64,000 nt of DNA, taken from NCBI RefSeq assembly GCF_016735585.2, contig NZ_JAERSE020000004.1, positions 124,001 to 188,000 of the forward strand, given 5' to 3'. Below, piece after piece: positions 16,582-25,123 of this stretch. Each line of letters opens with the position of its first letter. Within the stretch, counting starts at the first letter, position 1. The notes under the pieces are model-generated. The model saw only the letters and a list, made by a program, of their open reading frames with translations. It was not told the DNA's origin and ran no database searches. A program made the position numbers and the translations under genes. The stretch is from Chryseobacterium tagetis. GTDB lineage: Bacteria > Bacteroidota > Bacteroidia > Flavobacteriales > Weeksellaceae.

Positions 16582-17868
16582 TTAGAATAATTCTTTTCTG
16601 ATAATGTTCTGGCTTCTTTCTGGACCTACAGAAACCAAGTAAACGTTGATTCCTAAATATTTTTCGATAAACTCGATATATTCCTGAGCTGTTTGTGGAA
16701 GTTCATCATAGCTTCTTGCTTTTGTGATGTCTTCTTTCCAACCCGGTAGATCTTGGTAGATTGGTTCGTAGTTGTATAATTTTTCTGTTGAAGAAGTAAA
16801 ATAATCGATGATTTTTCCGTCTTCAGTTTTATAATGAGTAACAACTTTTAAGTTTTCAATTCCTGTAAGAACGTCTAGTTTCGTAATTACCAAGTTATTG
16901 ATACCGTTAATCATACAAGCGTGCTTTAAAGAAACAAGATCTAACCAACCCGTTCTTCTTGGTCTACCTGTAGTTGCTCCGAACTCACCACCGATTTGTC
17001 TGATACTTTCTCCTAATTCGTTGTCTAATTCTGATGGGAAAGGTCCGTTTCCAACTCTCGTACAGTAAGCTTTTGCCACACCGATTAAGTTTTGAAGGGA
17101 TGTTGGCGGAACTCCTGCTCCTGTACAAACACCACCCGTAGATGGAGAAGATGAAGTTACGTATGGATAGGTTCCGAAATCGATATCTAACATCAAAGCT
17201 TGCGCTCCTTCAAACAAAACGTTTTTACCATCTCTGATCGCTTCGTTTAATTCTAATTCAGTATCTACGATTCTGTCTTGAAGCTGTTTTCCGATCTCTA
17301 AATATTCGTTGTAGATTTCTTCAACGTCTAATGTCGGTTTTCCGTAATATTTTTCAAAAAGAGAATTCTTAATTTTTAAGTTTTTCTCGATTTTGTCTCT
17401 TAAAATCTCAGGATTCAGAAGGTCGATCATTCTGATCCCAACTCTTGCAATTTTATCTTCATAGCAAGGTCCGATCCCTTTTTTCGTCGTTCCGATCTGC
17501 GTTCCTCCGTGTTCTTCTTCACGGTAAGTATCCAAAAGAATGTGGTAAGGCATGATGACATGCGCTCTTCTGCTGATGAAAATGTGATCAGTTTTCAAGC
17601 CTTTGCTTTCAATCTGATTCACCTCCTTAATGAAAGATTTAGGATTTACCACTACTCCGTTGGCAATGATACACTTCCCTTTGCACTGAAGAACTCCCGA
17701 TGGAAGAAGGTGCAAAACGAATTTCTCTTCACCTACATAAACCGTGTGACCAGCGTTGTCCCCTCCTTGGAAACGTACAACGTAATCTGATTTTGCCGAT
17801 AAAACATCCGTGATTTTTCCTTTACCTTCATCTCCATACTGAAGACCTACAACTACGTAAGTTGACAT
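16582..17868 (-). CDS. purA: adenylosuccinate synthase
   Basis: This 428-residue cytosolic enzyme makes adenylosuccinate from IMP, aspartate and GTP. It shows the family opening VVGLQYGDEGKGKITD with catalytic Asp, the NAGHTV block, QIGTTKKGIGPCYEDK and GRPRRTGWLDLV. The length matches the family. It is a single gene with its own promoter and terminator. Related purine genes hpt and adk lie 5-6 kb away on the other strand. Confidence 0.98.
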   Translation of the reverse strand: MSTYVVVGLQYGDEGKGKITDVLSAKSDYVVRFQGGDNAGHTVYVGEEKFVLHLLPSGVLQCKGKCIIANGVVVNPKSFIKEVNQIESKGLKTDHIFISRRAHVIMPYHILLDTYREEEHGGTQIGTTKKGIGPCYEDKIARVGIRMIDLLNPEILRDKIEKNLKIKNSLFEKYYGKPTLDVEEIYNEYLEIGKQLQDRIVDTELELNEAIRDGKNVLFEGAQALMLDIDFGTYPYVTSSSPSTGGVCTGAGVPPTSLQNLIGVAKAYCTRVGNGPFPSELDNELGESIRQIGGEFGATTGRPRRTGWLDLVSLKHACMINGINNLVITKLDVLTGIENLKVVTHYKTEDGKIIDYFTSSTEKLYNYEPIYQDLPGWKEDITKARSYDELPQTAQEYIEFIEKYLGINVYLVSVGPERSQNIIRKELF

Positions 17869-17893
17869 ATTTTACTTTTATTTTAGATTCATG

Positions 17894-17925
17894 CAAAATT
17901 ACTTTTAAAAAATTGGGTGAGCAAA
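17894..17925 (-). promoter_or_regulatory. promoter of purA
   Basis: On the minus strand TTTG (17922-17925) is followed after 20 nt by TAATTTTG (17894-17901), an exact match to the Bacteroidetes -33/-7 layout. The -7 box ends 25 nt before the start codon. Confidence 0.75.
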
Positions 17926-18025
17926 TTTGTGGTGGATTTTATTTTTGAATGGGATGGAAATCGTTACGGTTTTCCGCATTATTTATTAGTTTACATTACA
18001 TATATTAGCAATAAAAAACAAAGAA

Positions 18026-19195
18026 ATGCCAAAAAAGTTTACTCAATATTCAATTCTTTTGAGTTCCCCTATGGATTTAGAATCTGAAAGAAATGAAATA
18101 CCAAATTTAATAAATGAACTTAATAAAACATATGGAAAATCAAATGATGTCCATTTTGATTTAATTAAATGGGAAACCCATTCTGCACCAGGAATTACTC
18201 TCCAACATACACAGCAAATTATTAACGAAGATATTGGAGACGAATACGACATTTTCCTTGGTATCATTTGGAAAAAATTTGGAACCAAAACTGCAGTAGC
18301 AGAATCAGGAACAGAAGAAGAATTTTTAAGAGCTTTAAAAAGATTTGAAAATGGAGAAAATATTCAAATATTATTTTACTTTAAATCTGAAGCAATTCCC
18401 GTAGATGAAATTATTCCGGAACAGATAACTAAAATTAAAAATTTCAAAGAAGTTTTAAAAGAAAATAATATATTATATTGGAATTTTAATAATACTGAAG
18501 ATTTAATAAGTCAGTTAAGAATTCATCTTCCAAAAAGAACTGATAACCTATTAAATAATTCAACAAATGAGTCTACTACAAAAATAAAATCAAAAGTTAA
18601 TAGTTTAGATATCTCTTCTGAAAATGAGGAAATTGGTGTTTTAGACTTTATTATTCAATTCGAAGATTATACGGCAAATATAAATTTAGCTTTAAATAAT
18701 ATTTCAGAAGCTACTAATATAATTGGAGAAGAATTTACAAACAAAACAGCTGAATTAGATAGGATTAAAAACTTACCAAAATTTAATAAAAATTTAGTAA
18801 CCTCAATATTAGGAAGAACAGCAAAAAGTATTGATAACTATACAAATAGACTAATACTTGAATCACCATTATATGAAGAAAATTTTGAGTCAGCAATAAA
18901 AATTTGTTCAATTTATATCAATAATATTAACAAAGATAATATTGATGAGAATATTAATAACTTAACATCACTTTTAGAAGAAATTAAAAGTTTAAAAGAA
19001 AATATACCTACTGTAATTAATGGAATGGAAGGGTTCTATGATGTTATGAAAAATTGGCCAAATGTATATTCTGTTCTTACAAAATCTAAAAATAAGCTTT
19101 TAAATCAATTGGATTCTCTGAGATCTACATTAAAAACATCCTACAATCTAACTAATGAACTTGAAGGTGAATTAGAATATAAATTAAAGTTATAA
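18026..19195 (+). CDS. DUF4062-type N-terminal domain protein, possible defence or signalling effector
   Basis: This 389-residue soluble protein has an N-terminal part (about 5-165) that resembles DUF4062. It opens with beta-strand YSILLSSPMDLESERNEI, then shows EYDIFLGIIWKKFGTKT and SGTEEEFLRALK. That domain has a Rossmann/TIR-like fold and is often fused to NTPases or nucleases in defence-like genes. The C-terminal half (about 190-389) is Asn/Lys/Ile-rich, strongly helical and possibly coiled, with no recognised domain. The gene is more AT-rich than its neighbours. It stands alone between purA and a degraded ABC-F remnant, a position that suggests a recent arrival. The function is unknown. 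Confidence 0.7.
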   Translation: MPKKFTQYSILLSSPMDLESERNEIPNLINELNKTYGKSNDVHFDLIKWETHSAPGITLQHTQQIINEDIGDEYDIFLGIIWKKFGTKTAVAESGTEEEFLRALKRFENGENIQILFYFKSEAIPVDEIIPEQITKIKNFKEVLKENNILYWNFNNTEDLISQLRIHLPKRTDNLLNNSTNESTTKIKSKVNSLDISSENEEIGVLDFIIQFEDYTANINLALNNISEATNIIGEEFTNKTAELDRIKNLPKFNKNLVTSILGRTAKSIDNYTNRLILESPLYEENFESAIKICSIYINNINKDNIDENINNLTSLLEEIKSLKENIPTVINGMEGFYDVMKNWPNVYSVLTKSKNKLLNQLDSLRSTLKTSYNLTNELEGELEYKLKL

Positions 19196-19207
19196 ATCAA
19201 ATAATTA

Positions 19208-19252
19208 TCATTCCGCAGAAACCTTTCAACAACTTAGATTCCTGCGGAATGA
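19208..19252. repeat. intergenic palindromic element
   Basis: Perfect 11-bp arms TCATTCCGCAG and CTGCGGAATGA flank a 23-nt centre. The arms and the internal 'TTAGATTCCT' resemble elements at 22376-22454 and near 61500, so this is one copy of a dispersed intergenic family. It may also act as the transcription end of the DUF4062-type gene. Confidence 0.6.
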
Positions 19253-19278
19253 CAAACAGTATGGATATTTTATTATTC

Positions 19279-19451
19279 TTATTGCAACAAAACCTCATCG
19301 ACAACCACAATCTCCTTCAAAAACACCCCATCGTGCGAAATCACCATCAAAGTTCCATGATAATCCTTAATAGAATTCGTCAGAATTTCCATATTTTGAA
19401 AGTCTAAATTATTCGTCAGTTTATCAAATATAATTATACTGGGAACTTTAG
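19279..19451 (-). pseudogene. fossil of the 3' end of an ABC-F ATPase gene
   Basis: On the minus strand 57 codons plus a stop are still open and align without gaps to the last 57 codons of the intact ABC-F gene (20539-22128). By hand count 38 of 57 residues match. At DNA level 122 of 140 bases match between 19311-19450 and 20571-20710, a constant offset of 1260. The Walker B Glu is replaced (IIIFDK instead of IILDE), the next Pro is Leu, and everything upstream is missing. It is therefore a nonfunctional remnant, in the same orientation as the intact gene and on the far side of the hydrolase gene. Confidence 0.9.
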
Positions 19452-19488
19452 TATTCCATATCTTTGATTAGCATCTAAATAAGTTTTT

Positions 19489-20415
19489 ATGTCTCTACCC
19501 CAAACCGCAGCCTACCTCTCATCAAAAATAAACAATGAGTCACAGCTTTTTTACACCCTGTTTTCTCCGGAAACAACAAAAGCCACCCTGCTTATTGTTC
19601 ATGGCATGCAGGAACACAGCGGAAGATATGTAGAGATTGCAGAATATTTTGCAGCTCATGGGATCGCTGTATTGACATATGATCATTTAGGACATGGAAA
19701 ATCGACAAAAGAGAAAAAGGACATTGGCTTTTTCCAGCTTGAAAAGCCTGATGAAAGACTTATTGCAGATTCGGAAATGATGGCTAATCATCTTGCAGAG
19801 CAGTTTCCAGATGTTCCGCATTTTATCTTGGGACATTCTATGGGATCTTTTATTACCCGCTGTCTTCTTCAAAAGGCAAGTAACAAATTTTCAGGAGCAA
19901 TCATTACAGGAACCGGCGGACCTTTACCTGGAATAAATATTTTGATAGCCTATTTATCATTAGCAAATGCTATCTCACCCCGTCATCTAACTTTTTTAAA
20001 TTCTGTTTTTACAAGTGTCAATAACAAGCATTTTAAAAAGGATAAAGATTTTAGCAACACCAGCTGGCTAAGTATCAATCCTGAAAACAGAAAAGCTTTT
20101 GAACAGGATAAACTCTGCGGCATTCCTTTCACCAATAATGCTTTTTACACTTTATTTACCATTTATAAAAAAGCGACAACAAGAAACTGGGCTTCTTCTA
20201 TTTCTAAGTCATTCCCTTTTTTATTCGTAAGCGGACAGAATGATCCGATTGGTGATTTTGGGAAAGGAGTGATGCGTACCGTTAACAATTTAAAGATTGA
20301 CAGTTTTCAGAATGTAGAGGTAAAGCTTTATCCGGAAATGCGCCATGAGATTTTAAATGAGAAAATACGGGAAGAGATACTTAATGAAATTTATCACTGG
20401 ATTTTAAAACAGTAA
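19489..20415 (+). CDS. alpha/beta hydrolase, monoacylglycerol lipase/lysophospholipase type
   Basis: This 308-residue protein has the Hydrolase_4 (serine aminopeptidase S33) pattern. The oxyanion region is IVHGMQEHSGRY, with TYDHLGHGKS after it. The nucleophile Ser117 lies in ILGHSMGS, the acid Asp252 in SGQNDPIG, and His286 in PEMRHEILNE. HGMQEHSGRY is typical of monoacylglycerol lipase-like enzymes. There is no signal peptide, so it is cytosolic. The gene lies between the ABC-F fossil and the intact ABC-F gene and may have arrived together with the rearrangement that created the fossil. Confidence 0.88.
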   Translation: MSLPQTAAYLSSKINNESQLFYTLFSPETTKATLLIVHGMQEHSGRYVEIAEYFAAHGIAVLTYDHLGHGKSTKEKKDIGFFQLEKPDERLIADSEMMANHLAEQFPDVPHFILGHSMGSFITRCLLQKASNKFSGAIITGTGGPLPGINILIAYLSLANAISPRHLTFLNSVFTSVNNKHFKKDKDFSNTSWLSINPENRKAFEQDKLCGIPFTNNAFYTLFTIYKKATTRNWASSISKSFPFLFVSGQNDPIGDFGKGVMRTVNNLKIDSFQNVEVKLYPEMRHEILNEKIREEILNEIYHWILKQ

Positions 20416-20538
20416 AAACATTTATTCCTGAATATAATCAACTTGAATAAGAACAGGCTTTTTAAATATAAAATCCAGGATGATATATCCGGGATAATTT
20501 TATGATAATTCGGCTTATAAGAATACAAGTACGAGTAT

Positions 20539-22128
20539 TTAATCTAATTTCAGTTCCTGATCTATCCTAATCTCCTCCAAAAACACTTCATCATGTGAAA
20601 TCACCAGCAAAGTTCCATGATAATCCTTAATAGAATTCGTCAGAATTTCCACATTTTGAAGGTCTAAATTATTGGTCGGTTCATCGAGAATAATCATATC
20701 GGGAGCTTTATTGCTGATAGAAAGCCCGCACAGAAGAAGTCGAAGGCGTTCTCCACCACTCAAAACATCACATTTTTTGTCCCAGGTTTCCTTTCCGAAT
20801 AAAAATCTTGATAATAAGGTTTTTACTTCAGATTCCTGCAACGCATTATCGTTGAATTGTTGAGCAAACTCATAAACCGTTGCCTGTTTATCAATCAAAG
20901 AATATTCTTGATCAATATAAATCGTCTGAAAATCCGATCTGGAAATTGTTCCGACAGAAGGTTGCAGATCTCCGAGCAACAGTTTAATCAAAGTTGTTTT
21001 TCCTGAACCATTCGAGCCTTTAATCGAAATTCTGTCACCACTTCGGATTTCAAGATTGAGATTTTCTTTCCAAAGATTGTTTTCATCATATGTATAATTA
21101 ATTTCCTTCGCCAAAATCAAAATTTTCCCCGAATGCAGATTCGAATCATTAAAATTTACTTTCATCTGATCCGCATTTCTCACAGACGAACGCAAATCCC
21201 GCAAATCACCGGAAATATCATTGATTTTCTCAGCATGAACAGATTTTAATTTCGAAGAATTTTTCTCGGCATTATTCCGCAACGTATTCATCATAATTCT
21301 TGCCACACCCGATTTTTCCTGCTTTCCTTTTCCTCTCGCATCGAGTTTTTGTTTTCGCTCAATCGTTTCTCTTTCCTTTTCTTTCGCTTTTTTCAGCGCC
21401 CGTTCTTTGGAATGAATATCGTTTTGCAAGGCTTCATTTTCAATTTCTTTTTGTTCGGCATAAAAATCATAATTTCCGCCATACGTTGAAATTCCCTGAT
21501 TGCTCAGTTCAAAAATCGTATCAACCAAATTCAGCAAAGTACGATCATGACTCACAATCACAATGGTTGAACTCGTTTTTTCAATAAAATCGTATAACAG
21601 ATTTCGACCTTCCAAATCAAGATGATTCGTTGGTTCATCCAGCAAAATAATTTCAGGCTGATTAATTTGAATTCCGGCAAGAAAAACCTTTGTTTTCTGG
21701 CCGCCACTCAGGCTTTCCAATTTTTGATCTAGATCTAAATTTTCAAGTTTCCAATATTGTAAAGCATTTTGGCAACGTTCTTCGATATCCCAATCGTCAT
21801 TCAAAGTTTCAAAATAAATTTCATCCACTTCCCCACTCGTTATTTTTTGGAGAGCTTCTAGTTTTTTATCAATTTTAAGACATTCCGCGACCGTTAAATC
21901 ATTAAAATTCCCAAACATTTGCGGAACATAAAATAAGTCACCTTGGCTGTTGACATTGCCTTCCAAAGGTTCAATTTCATTCGCCATGATTTTCAGCAAT
22001 GTGGATTTTCCCATACCGTTACTTCCGACCAAAGCCGATTTTGTGTGAGTTTGTATCGTTAAGTTGATAGAATTAAATAGTAGATTGCCCGCAGGAAACC
22101 CAAAGGATATATTGTGTAAAAAAAACAT
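20539..22128 (-). CDS. ABC-F family ATPase
   Basis: This 529-residue cytosolic protein has two ABC ATPase domains and no membrane segments. Domain 1 has Walker A GSNGMGKST (residue 35 onward), LSGGQKTKV and IILLDEPTNHLD. A charged, Lys/Glu-rich linker (about 230-300) separates it from domain 2 with GSNGSGKTT, LSGGERLRL and IILDEPTNNLD. ABC-F proteins act on ribosomes as translation factors, and some protect against antibiotics. This one has no C-terminal extension that would identify a resistance subtype, so substrate and role stay open. A degraded copy of its 3' end lies at 19279-19451. Confidence 0.93.
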   Translation of the reverse strand: MFFLHNISFGFPAGNLLFNSINLTIQTHTKSALVGSNGMGKSTLLKIMANEIEPLEGNVNSQGDLFYVPQMFGNFNDLTVAECLKIDKKLEALQKITSGEVDEIYFETLNDDWDIEERCQNALQYWKLENLDLDQKLESLSGGQKTKVFLAGIQINQPEIILLDEPTNHLDLEGRNLLYDFIEKTSSTIVIVSHDRTLLNLVDTIFELSNQGISTYGGNYDFYAEQKEIENEALQNDIHSKERALKKAKEKERETIERKQKLDARGKGKQEKSGVARIMMNTLRNNAEKNSSKLKSVHAEKINDISGDLRDLRSSVRNADQMKVNFNDSNLHSGKILILAKEINYTYDENNLWKENLNLEIRSGDRISIKGSNGSGKTTLIKLLLGDLQPSVGTISRSDFQTIYIDQEYSLIDKQATVYEFAQQFNDNALQESEVKTLLSRFLFGKETWDKKCDVLSGGERLRLLLCGLSISNKAPDMIILDEPTNNLDLQNVEILTNSIKDYHGTLLVISHDEVFLEEIRIDQELKLD

Positions 22129-22375
22129 AATTTCTTTCTGTAATTAAAATTAGAACTGCAATAACTTTGGTTGTTATTGTTTATAAAATCTGAAAGAAAT
22201 TGTATCCTACATCCTGATATTTTGGGTTTTATGAGTTGCAAAGATAAGGAAAAATTATTTTTTGAAGCTTTTTCCCGCTTTCCGTTACAATCTTTTTTTT
22301 CAAAAAAGGATTTTCTCTGCAATCGGGGCTAGGATTTTAGCAATTATTTTCAAAGTTTGAGATCATCGTAAGGTT

Positions 22376-22454
22376 TGTCATTCCGTAGGAATCTCGGCTT
22401 ACTATTAGAAACATAAGTATTATAAATCCGAGTTTAGATTCCTACGGAAAGACA
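22376..22454. repeat. long imperfect intergenic palindrome
   Basis: TGTCATTCCGTAGGAATCTCGG on the left pairs with the CCGAG...GATTCCTACGGAA.GACA arm on the right around an AT-rich centre. It shares the ATTCC...GGAAT core with 19208-19252. Confidence 0.65.
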
Positions 22455-22494
22455 GCAGAATGGAAAACGATGATGTAACAATATTGAAAATAAA

Positions 22495-22552
22495 CCACCC
22501 GTCAAAAATTTCTTTGAAATTTTCGCCACCCCTCCAAAGGAGGGGAATTTTT
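22495..22552. repeat. intergenic element with two nested hairpins
   Basis: The element has an AAAATTTC / GAAATTTT inverted pair followed by CCCCTCC AAA GGAGGGG. It is bounded by CCACCC motifs and has no coding potential. Confidence 0.5.
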
Positions 22553-22755
22553 AAACTGTGATTTGTTTACTTTATAAAGATGCTTCGAATTCGCTCAGCA
22601 TGACAGGTCTAAATTTTATTCGTTTTTATTGAACAGTGCATTTTAACGGTATCATGCTAAGCTTGCCGAAGGATCTGTTTCATTTTATTAAAACTTTCTC
22701 TTCCAATTGTTTAACTAAACTGATACACCCTCAAAAAACTTTCGTCAAAAATCCG

Positions 22756-22763
22756 TAACTTTG
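22756..22763 (+). promoter_or_regulatory. -7 promoter box of hpt
   Basis: TAACTTTG fits TAnnTTTG and lies 19 nt before the start codon. No well-spaced TTTG -33 box was found. Confidence 0.5.
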
Positions 22764-22782
22764 CAGCCTACTAAAAATTTTT

Positions 22783-23337
22783 ATGGAAAGTATTAAAGTT
22801 CACGACAAAACTTTTGTTCCTTATTTGAAGGATGCCGAGATTCAGGAGATTGTAAAAGCTACAGCTTTAAAAATTTATGAAGATTATAAGGATGAAGTTC
22901 CTGTTTTTATTGGGGTGTTGAACGGAGTAATTATGTTCTTCTCAGACCTTTTAAAACATTATCCGGGAGAATGTGAGATTGCTTTTATCCAAATGAGTTC
23001 TTATGCAGGAACAGAATCTACGGGAATCGTTTACCAAAAAATGGAACTAACGAAGGACGTAAAAGACCGTCACATTATTCTTGTAGAAGATATCGTGGAC
23101 ACCGGAAATACTGTTGAAAGTCTTTTCAAATATTTCAACGAAACGCAACGTCCAAAATCTGTAAAAATCGCTTCATTTTTATTGAAACCTGAAGTGTATA
23201 AGAAAGATTTCCAACTGGATTATATCGGAAAGGAAATTCCAAATAAATTTGTTTTAGGCTACGGATTGGATTACGATGAGTTGGGTAGAAACTTACCGAA
23301 TTTGTACCAATTATCTGACGGACAAATCAACCATTAA
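22783..23337 (+). CDS. hpt: hypoxanthine phosphoribosyltransferase
   Basis: This 184-residue purine-salvage enzyme has the PRPP-binding motif IILVEDIVDTGNTVES (about 105-120) and the FIGVLNGVIMFFSDL loop near the N-terminus. The C-terminal KFVLGYGLDYDELGRNLP segment contacts the base and marks HPRT-type members. It is cytosolic. It probably forms a nucleotide/GTPase group with adk and obg downstream, separated by repeat-like spacers. Confidence 0.95.
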   Translation: MESIKVHDKTFVPYLKDAEIQEIVKATALKIYEDYKDEVPVFIGVLNGVIMFFSDLLKHYPGECEIAFIQMSSYAGTESTGIVYQKMELTKDVKDRHIILVEDIVDTGNTVESLFKYFNETQRPKSVKIASFLLKPEVYKKDFQLDYIGKEIPNKFVLGYGLDYDELGRNLPNLYQLSDGQINH

Positions 23338-23489
23338 ACGCTGTTGGCTATTAGCTGATAGCTTTTAGCTTAAAAAGTAAAATAAAGAAATAAATTTAAT
23401 AATAACTTAAAAACGCTAAAGGCTAAAAGCAGGGAAACTTAAGGGAAAAACCAAAAGGCAGCTGTAATTGCCAGAAGCAAAACAACATT
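23338..23489. repeat. 152-nt spacer made of degenerate GCTTTTAGC-type repeats
   Basis: The spacer repeats variants of TTAGCTGATAGCTTTTAGCTT and then the complementary GCTAAAGGCTAAAAGC, so the halves could fold on each other. It has no coding sequence. Similar low-complexity filler follows adk. Confidence 0.5.
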
Positions 23490-24068
23490 ATGATAAACAT
23501 TGTTCTGTTCGGCCCTCCAGGAAGTGGAAAAGGAACTCAAGCTCAAAACTTAATCGAGAAATTCAATTTAAAGCAAATCTCAACGGGTGATCTTTTCAGA
23601 TTCAATATGAAAAATGATACTGAGCTTGGGAAACTGGCAAAGTCTTATATCGATAAAGGAGAATTGGTTCCGGATCAGGTAACGACAGATATGCTGGTTG
23701 ACGAAATCAGAAAACCGACCGATGCTGCAGGATTTATTTTCGACGGATATCCAAGAACTGCTGTTCAGACAGAAGCTTTGGAGAAAATCGTAAAAGAGGA
23801 ATTGAATGATAAGATCGACGTTTGTCTTTCTTTGGTAGTGGAAGATACTATTTTGGTTGAAAGACTGTTGAAAAGAGGAGAAATCAGCGGAAGATCTGAT
23901 GACAGCAATGTAGAAATCATTGAAAACAGAATAAAAGAATACTACGCAAAAACAGCTGAAGTAGCCGAGCTTTACAAACAACAAGGTAAGTATGTAGAGA
24001 TCAACGGTGTTGGAGATATCAACGAGATCTCTGAAAAACTTTTTGCTGAAGTAGAAAAAGTAAAATAA
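23490..24068 (+). CDS. adk: adenylate kinase, short form
   Basis: This 192-residue enzyme interconverts ATP + AMP and 2 ADP. It has the P-loop FGPPGSGKGTQAQ at residues 6-18, ISTGDLFR for AMP binding, DGYPRTAVQ, and the LID region LLKRGEISGRSDD. The LID is the short type without zinc cysteines, as in other Bacteroidetes. It is cytosolic. Flanked by hpt and obg on the same strand. Confidence 0.97.
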   Translation: MINIVLFGPPGSGKGTQAQNLIEKFNLKQISTGDLFRFNMKNDTELGKLAKSYIDKGELVPDQVTTDMLVDEIRKPTDAAGFIFDGYPRTAVQTEALEKIVKEELNDKIDVCLSLVVEDTILVERLLKRGEISGRSDDSNVEIIENRIKEYYAKTAEVAELYKQQGKYVEINGVGDINEISEKLFAEVEKVK

Positions 24069-24139
24069 AAACAGTTGATAGTTGATGGTTGATAGTTTTC
24101 AGCAATCAACTGACAACCATTAACTGACAACAAAAGAAT
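24069..24139. repeat. 71-nt spacer of GTTGATAG-type short repeats
   Basis: Three GTTGATA/GTTGATG units are followed by complementary AATCAACTGACAACC and TTAACTGACAAC units, giving a potential hairpin just before obg. It has no T-run, so it is not a clear terminator. Confidence 0.45.
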
Positions 24140-25123
24140 ATGTCAAATTTTGTAGATTACGTAAAGATTCATTGTAAAAGCGGTCACGGAGGTGCAGGTT
24201 CTGCCCATCTTCGCCGTGAAAAGTATATTCCTAAAGGTGGTCCTGATGGTGGAGACGGAGGTCGAGGCGGTCACGTCATCATGAAAGGAAATGCTCAGGA
24301 ATGGACTTTACTTCCCCTTCGATACACGCGTCACATTAAAGCGGAACGCGGTCAGAACGGGGCTAAAAACCAGCTTACAGGAGCTTATGGTGAGGATGTT
24401 TATATCAACGTCCCTATCGGAACTATTGCTAAAAATGAAGAGGGTGAAATCATTGGCGAAATCATGGAAGATGGGCAGGAAATCATCCTGATGGAAGGAG
24501 GAATGGGAGGAAAAGGAAATGAGCATTTCAAATCTTCTACCAACCAAACGCCTAGATTTGCACAACCTGGAATGGACGGGCAGGAAGGCTACGTTGTTTT
24601 CGAACTTAAAATTTTAGCGGATGTAGGCCTTGTTGGTTTCCCTAATGCCGGAAAATCTACACTTTTAGCGTCTGTTTCAGCAGCTAAACCGAAAATTGCG
24701 AACTACGCATTTACCACTTTAACTCCCAATTTAGGAATTGTTGATTACAGAAACTACAAATCTTTTGTAATGGCAGATATTCCGGGAATTATTGAAGGTG
24801 CTGCAGAGGGGAAAGGTTTAGGACACAGATTCTTAAGACATATTGAAAGAAATTCAATTCTATTATTTTTAATTCCTGCAGATTCTGAAGATCATTTTCA
24901 GGAATTTAAGATTCTGGAAAACGAATTAAAAGAATATAATTCTGAATTATTAGATAAAGATTTCATCATTTCTGTTTCAAAAGCGGATCTTTTGGATGAT
25001 GAACTGAAAAAAGAAATTTCTGCTGAATTCCCTGAAAACAAACAGCCTTTATTTTTCTCGGGAGTTACAGGTGAAGGTCTTGTGGAATTGAAAGATGCAA
25101 TCTGGAAACAGCTACATGGATAG
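24140..25123 (+). CDS. obgE: GTPase Obg (CgtA)
   Basis: This 327-residue ribosome-associated GTPase has an N-terminal glycine-rich Obg fold ([29 protein letters not shown]; residues 1-158). The G domain has G1 [14 protein letters not shown], switch region [11 protein letters not shown] and G3 [16 protein letters not shown]. The G4 motif reads SKAD rather than NKxD, a variant I recall from other Bacteroidetes Obg proteins. It acts in 50S assembly and stress control. Its stop overlaps the next gene's start by 8 nt. Confidence 0.97.
   Translation: MSNFVDYVKIHCKSGHGGAGSAHLRREKYIPKGGPDGGDGGRGGHVIMKGNAQEWTLLPLRYTRHIKAERGQNGAKNQLTGAYGEDVYINVPIGTIAKNEEGEIIGEIMEDGQEIILMEGGMGGKGNEHFKSSTNQTPRFAQPGMDGQEGYVVFELKILADVGLVGFPNAGKSTLLASVSAAKPKIANYAFTTLTPNLGIVDYRNYKSFVMADIPGIIEGAAEGKGLGHRFLRHIERNSILLFLIPADSEDHFQEFKILENELKEYNSELLDKDFIISVSKADLLDDELKKEISAEFPENKQPLFFSGVTGEGLVELKDAIWKQLHG

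Larger units (their letters stand above)
22129..22782. other. 654-nt gene-free spacer rich in dispersed repeats
   Basis: No convincing coding sequence was seen. The spacer holds a long imperfect palindrome (22376-22454), a hairpin-rich element with CCACCC and CCCCTCCAAAGGAGGGG (22495-22552), fragments ending CTCAGCATGACA near 22600, and a related inverted fragment near 22650-22675 (CATGCTAAGC). These match types of short repeats seen elsewhere in the window. The end carries the hpt promoter. Confidence 0.7.

Noticed and set aside
20539..22128. A named antibiotic-resistance ABC-F subtype
   Set aside because: No diagnostic linker or C-terminal extension was recognised, and Bacteroidetes carry several housekeeping ABC-F proteins.
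23338..23489. The repeat-like spacer as a CRISPR array
   Set aside because: The units are degenerate, unequally spaced and have no spacer-like unique segments; no cas genes are nearby.
23580..23984. A 134-codon ORF antisense to adk
   Set aside because: It is a shadow of the conserved adk frame with no motif.
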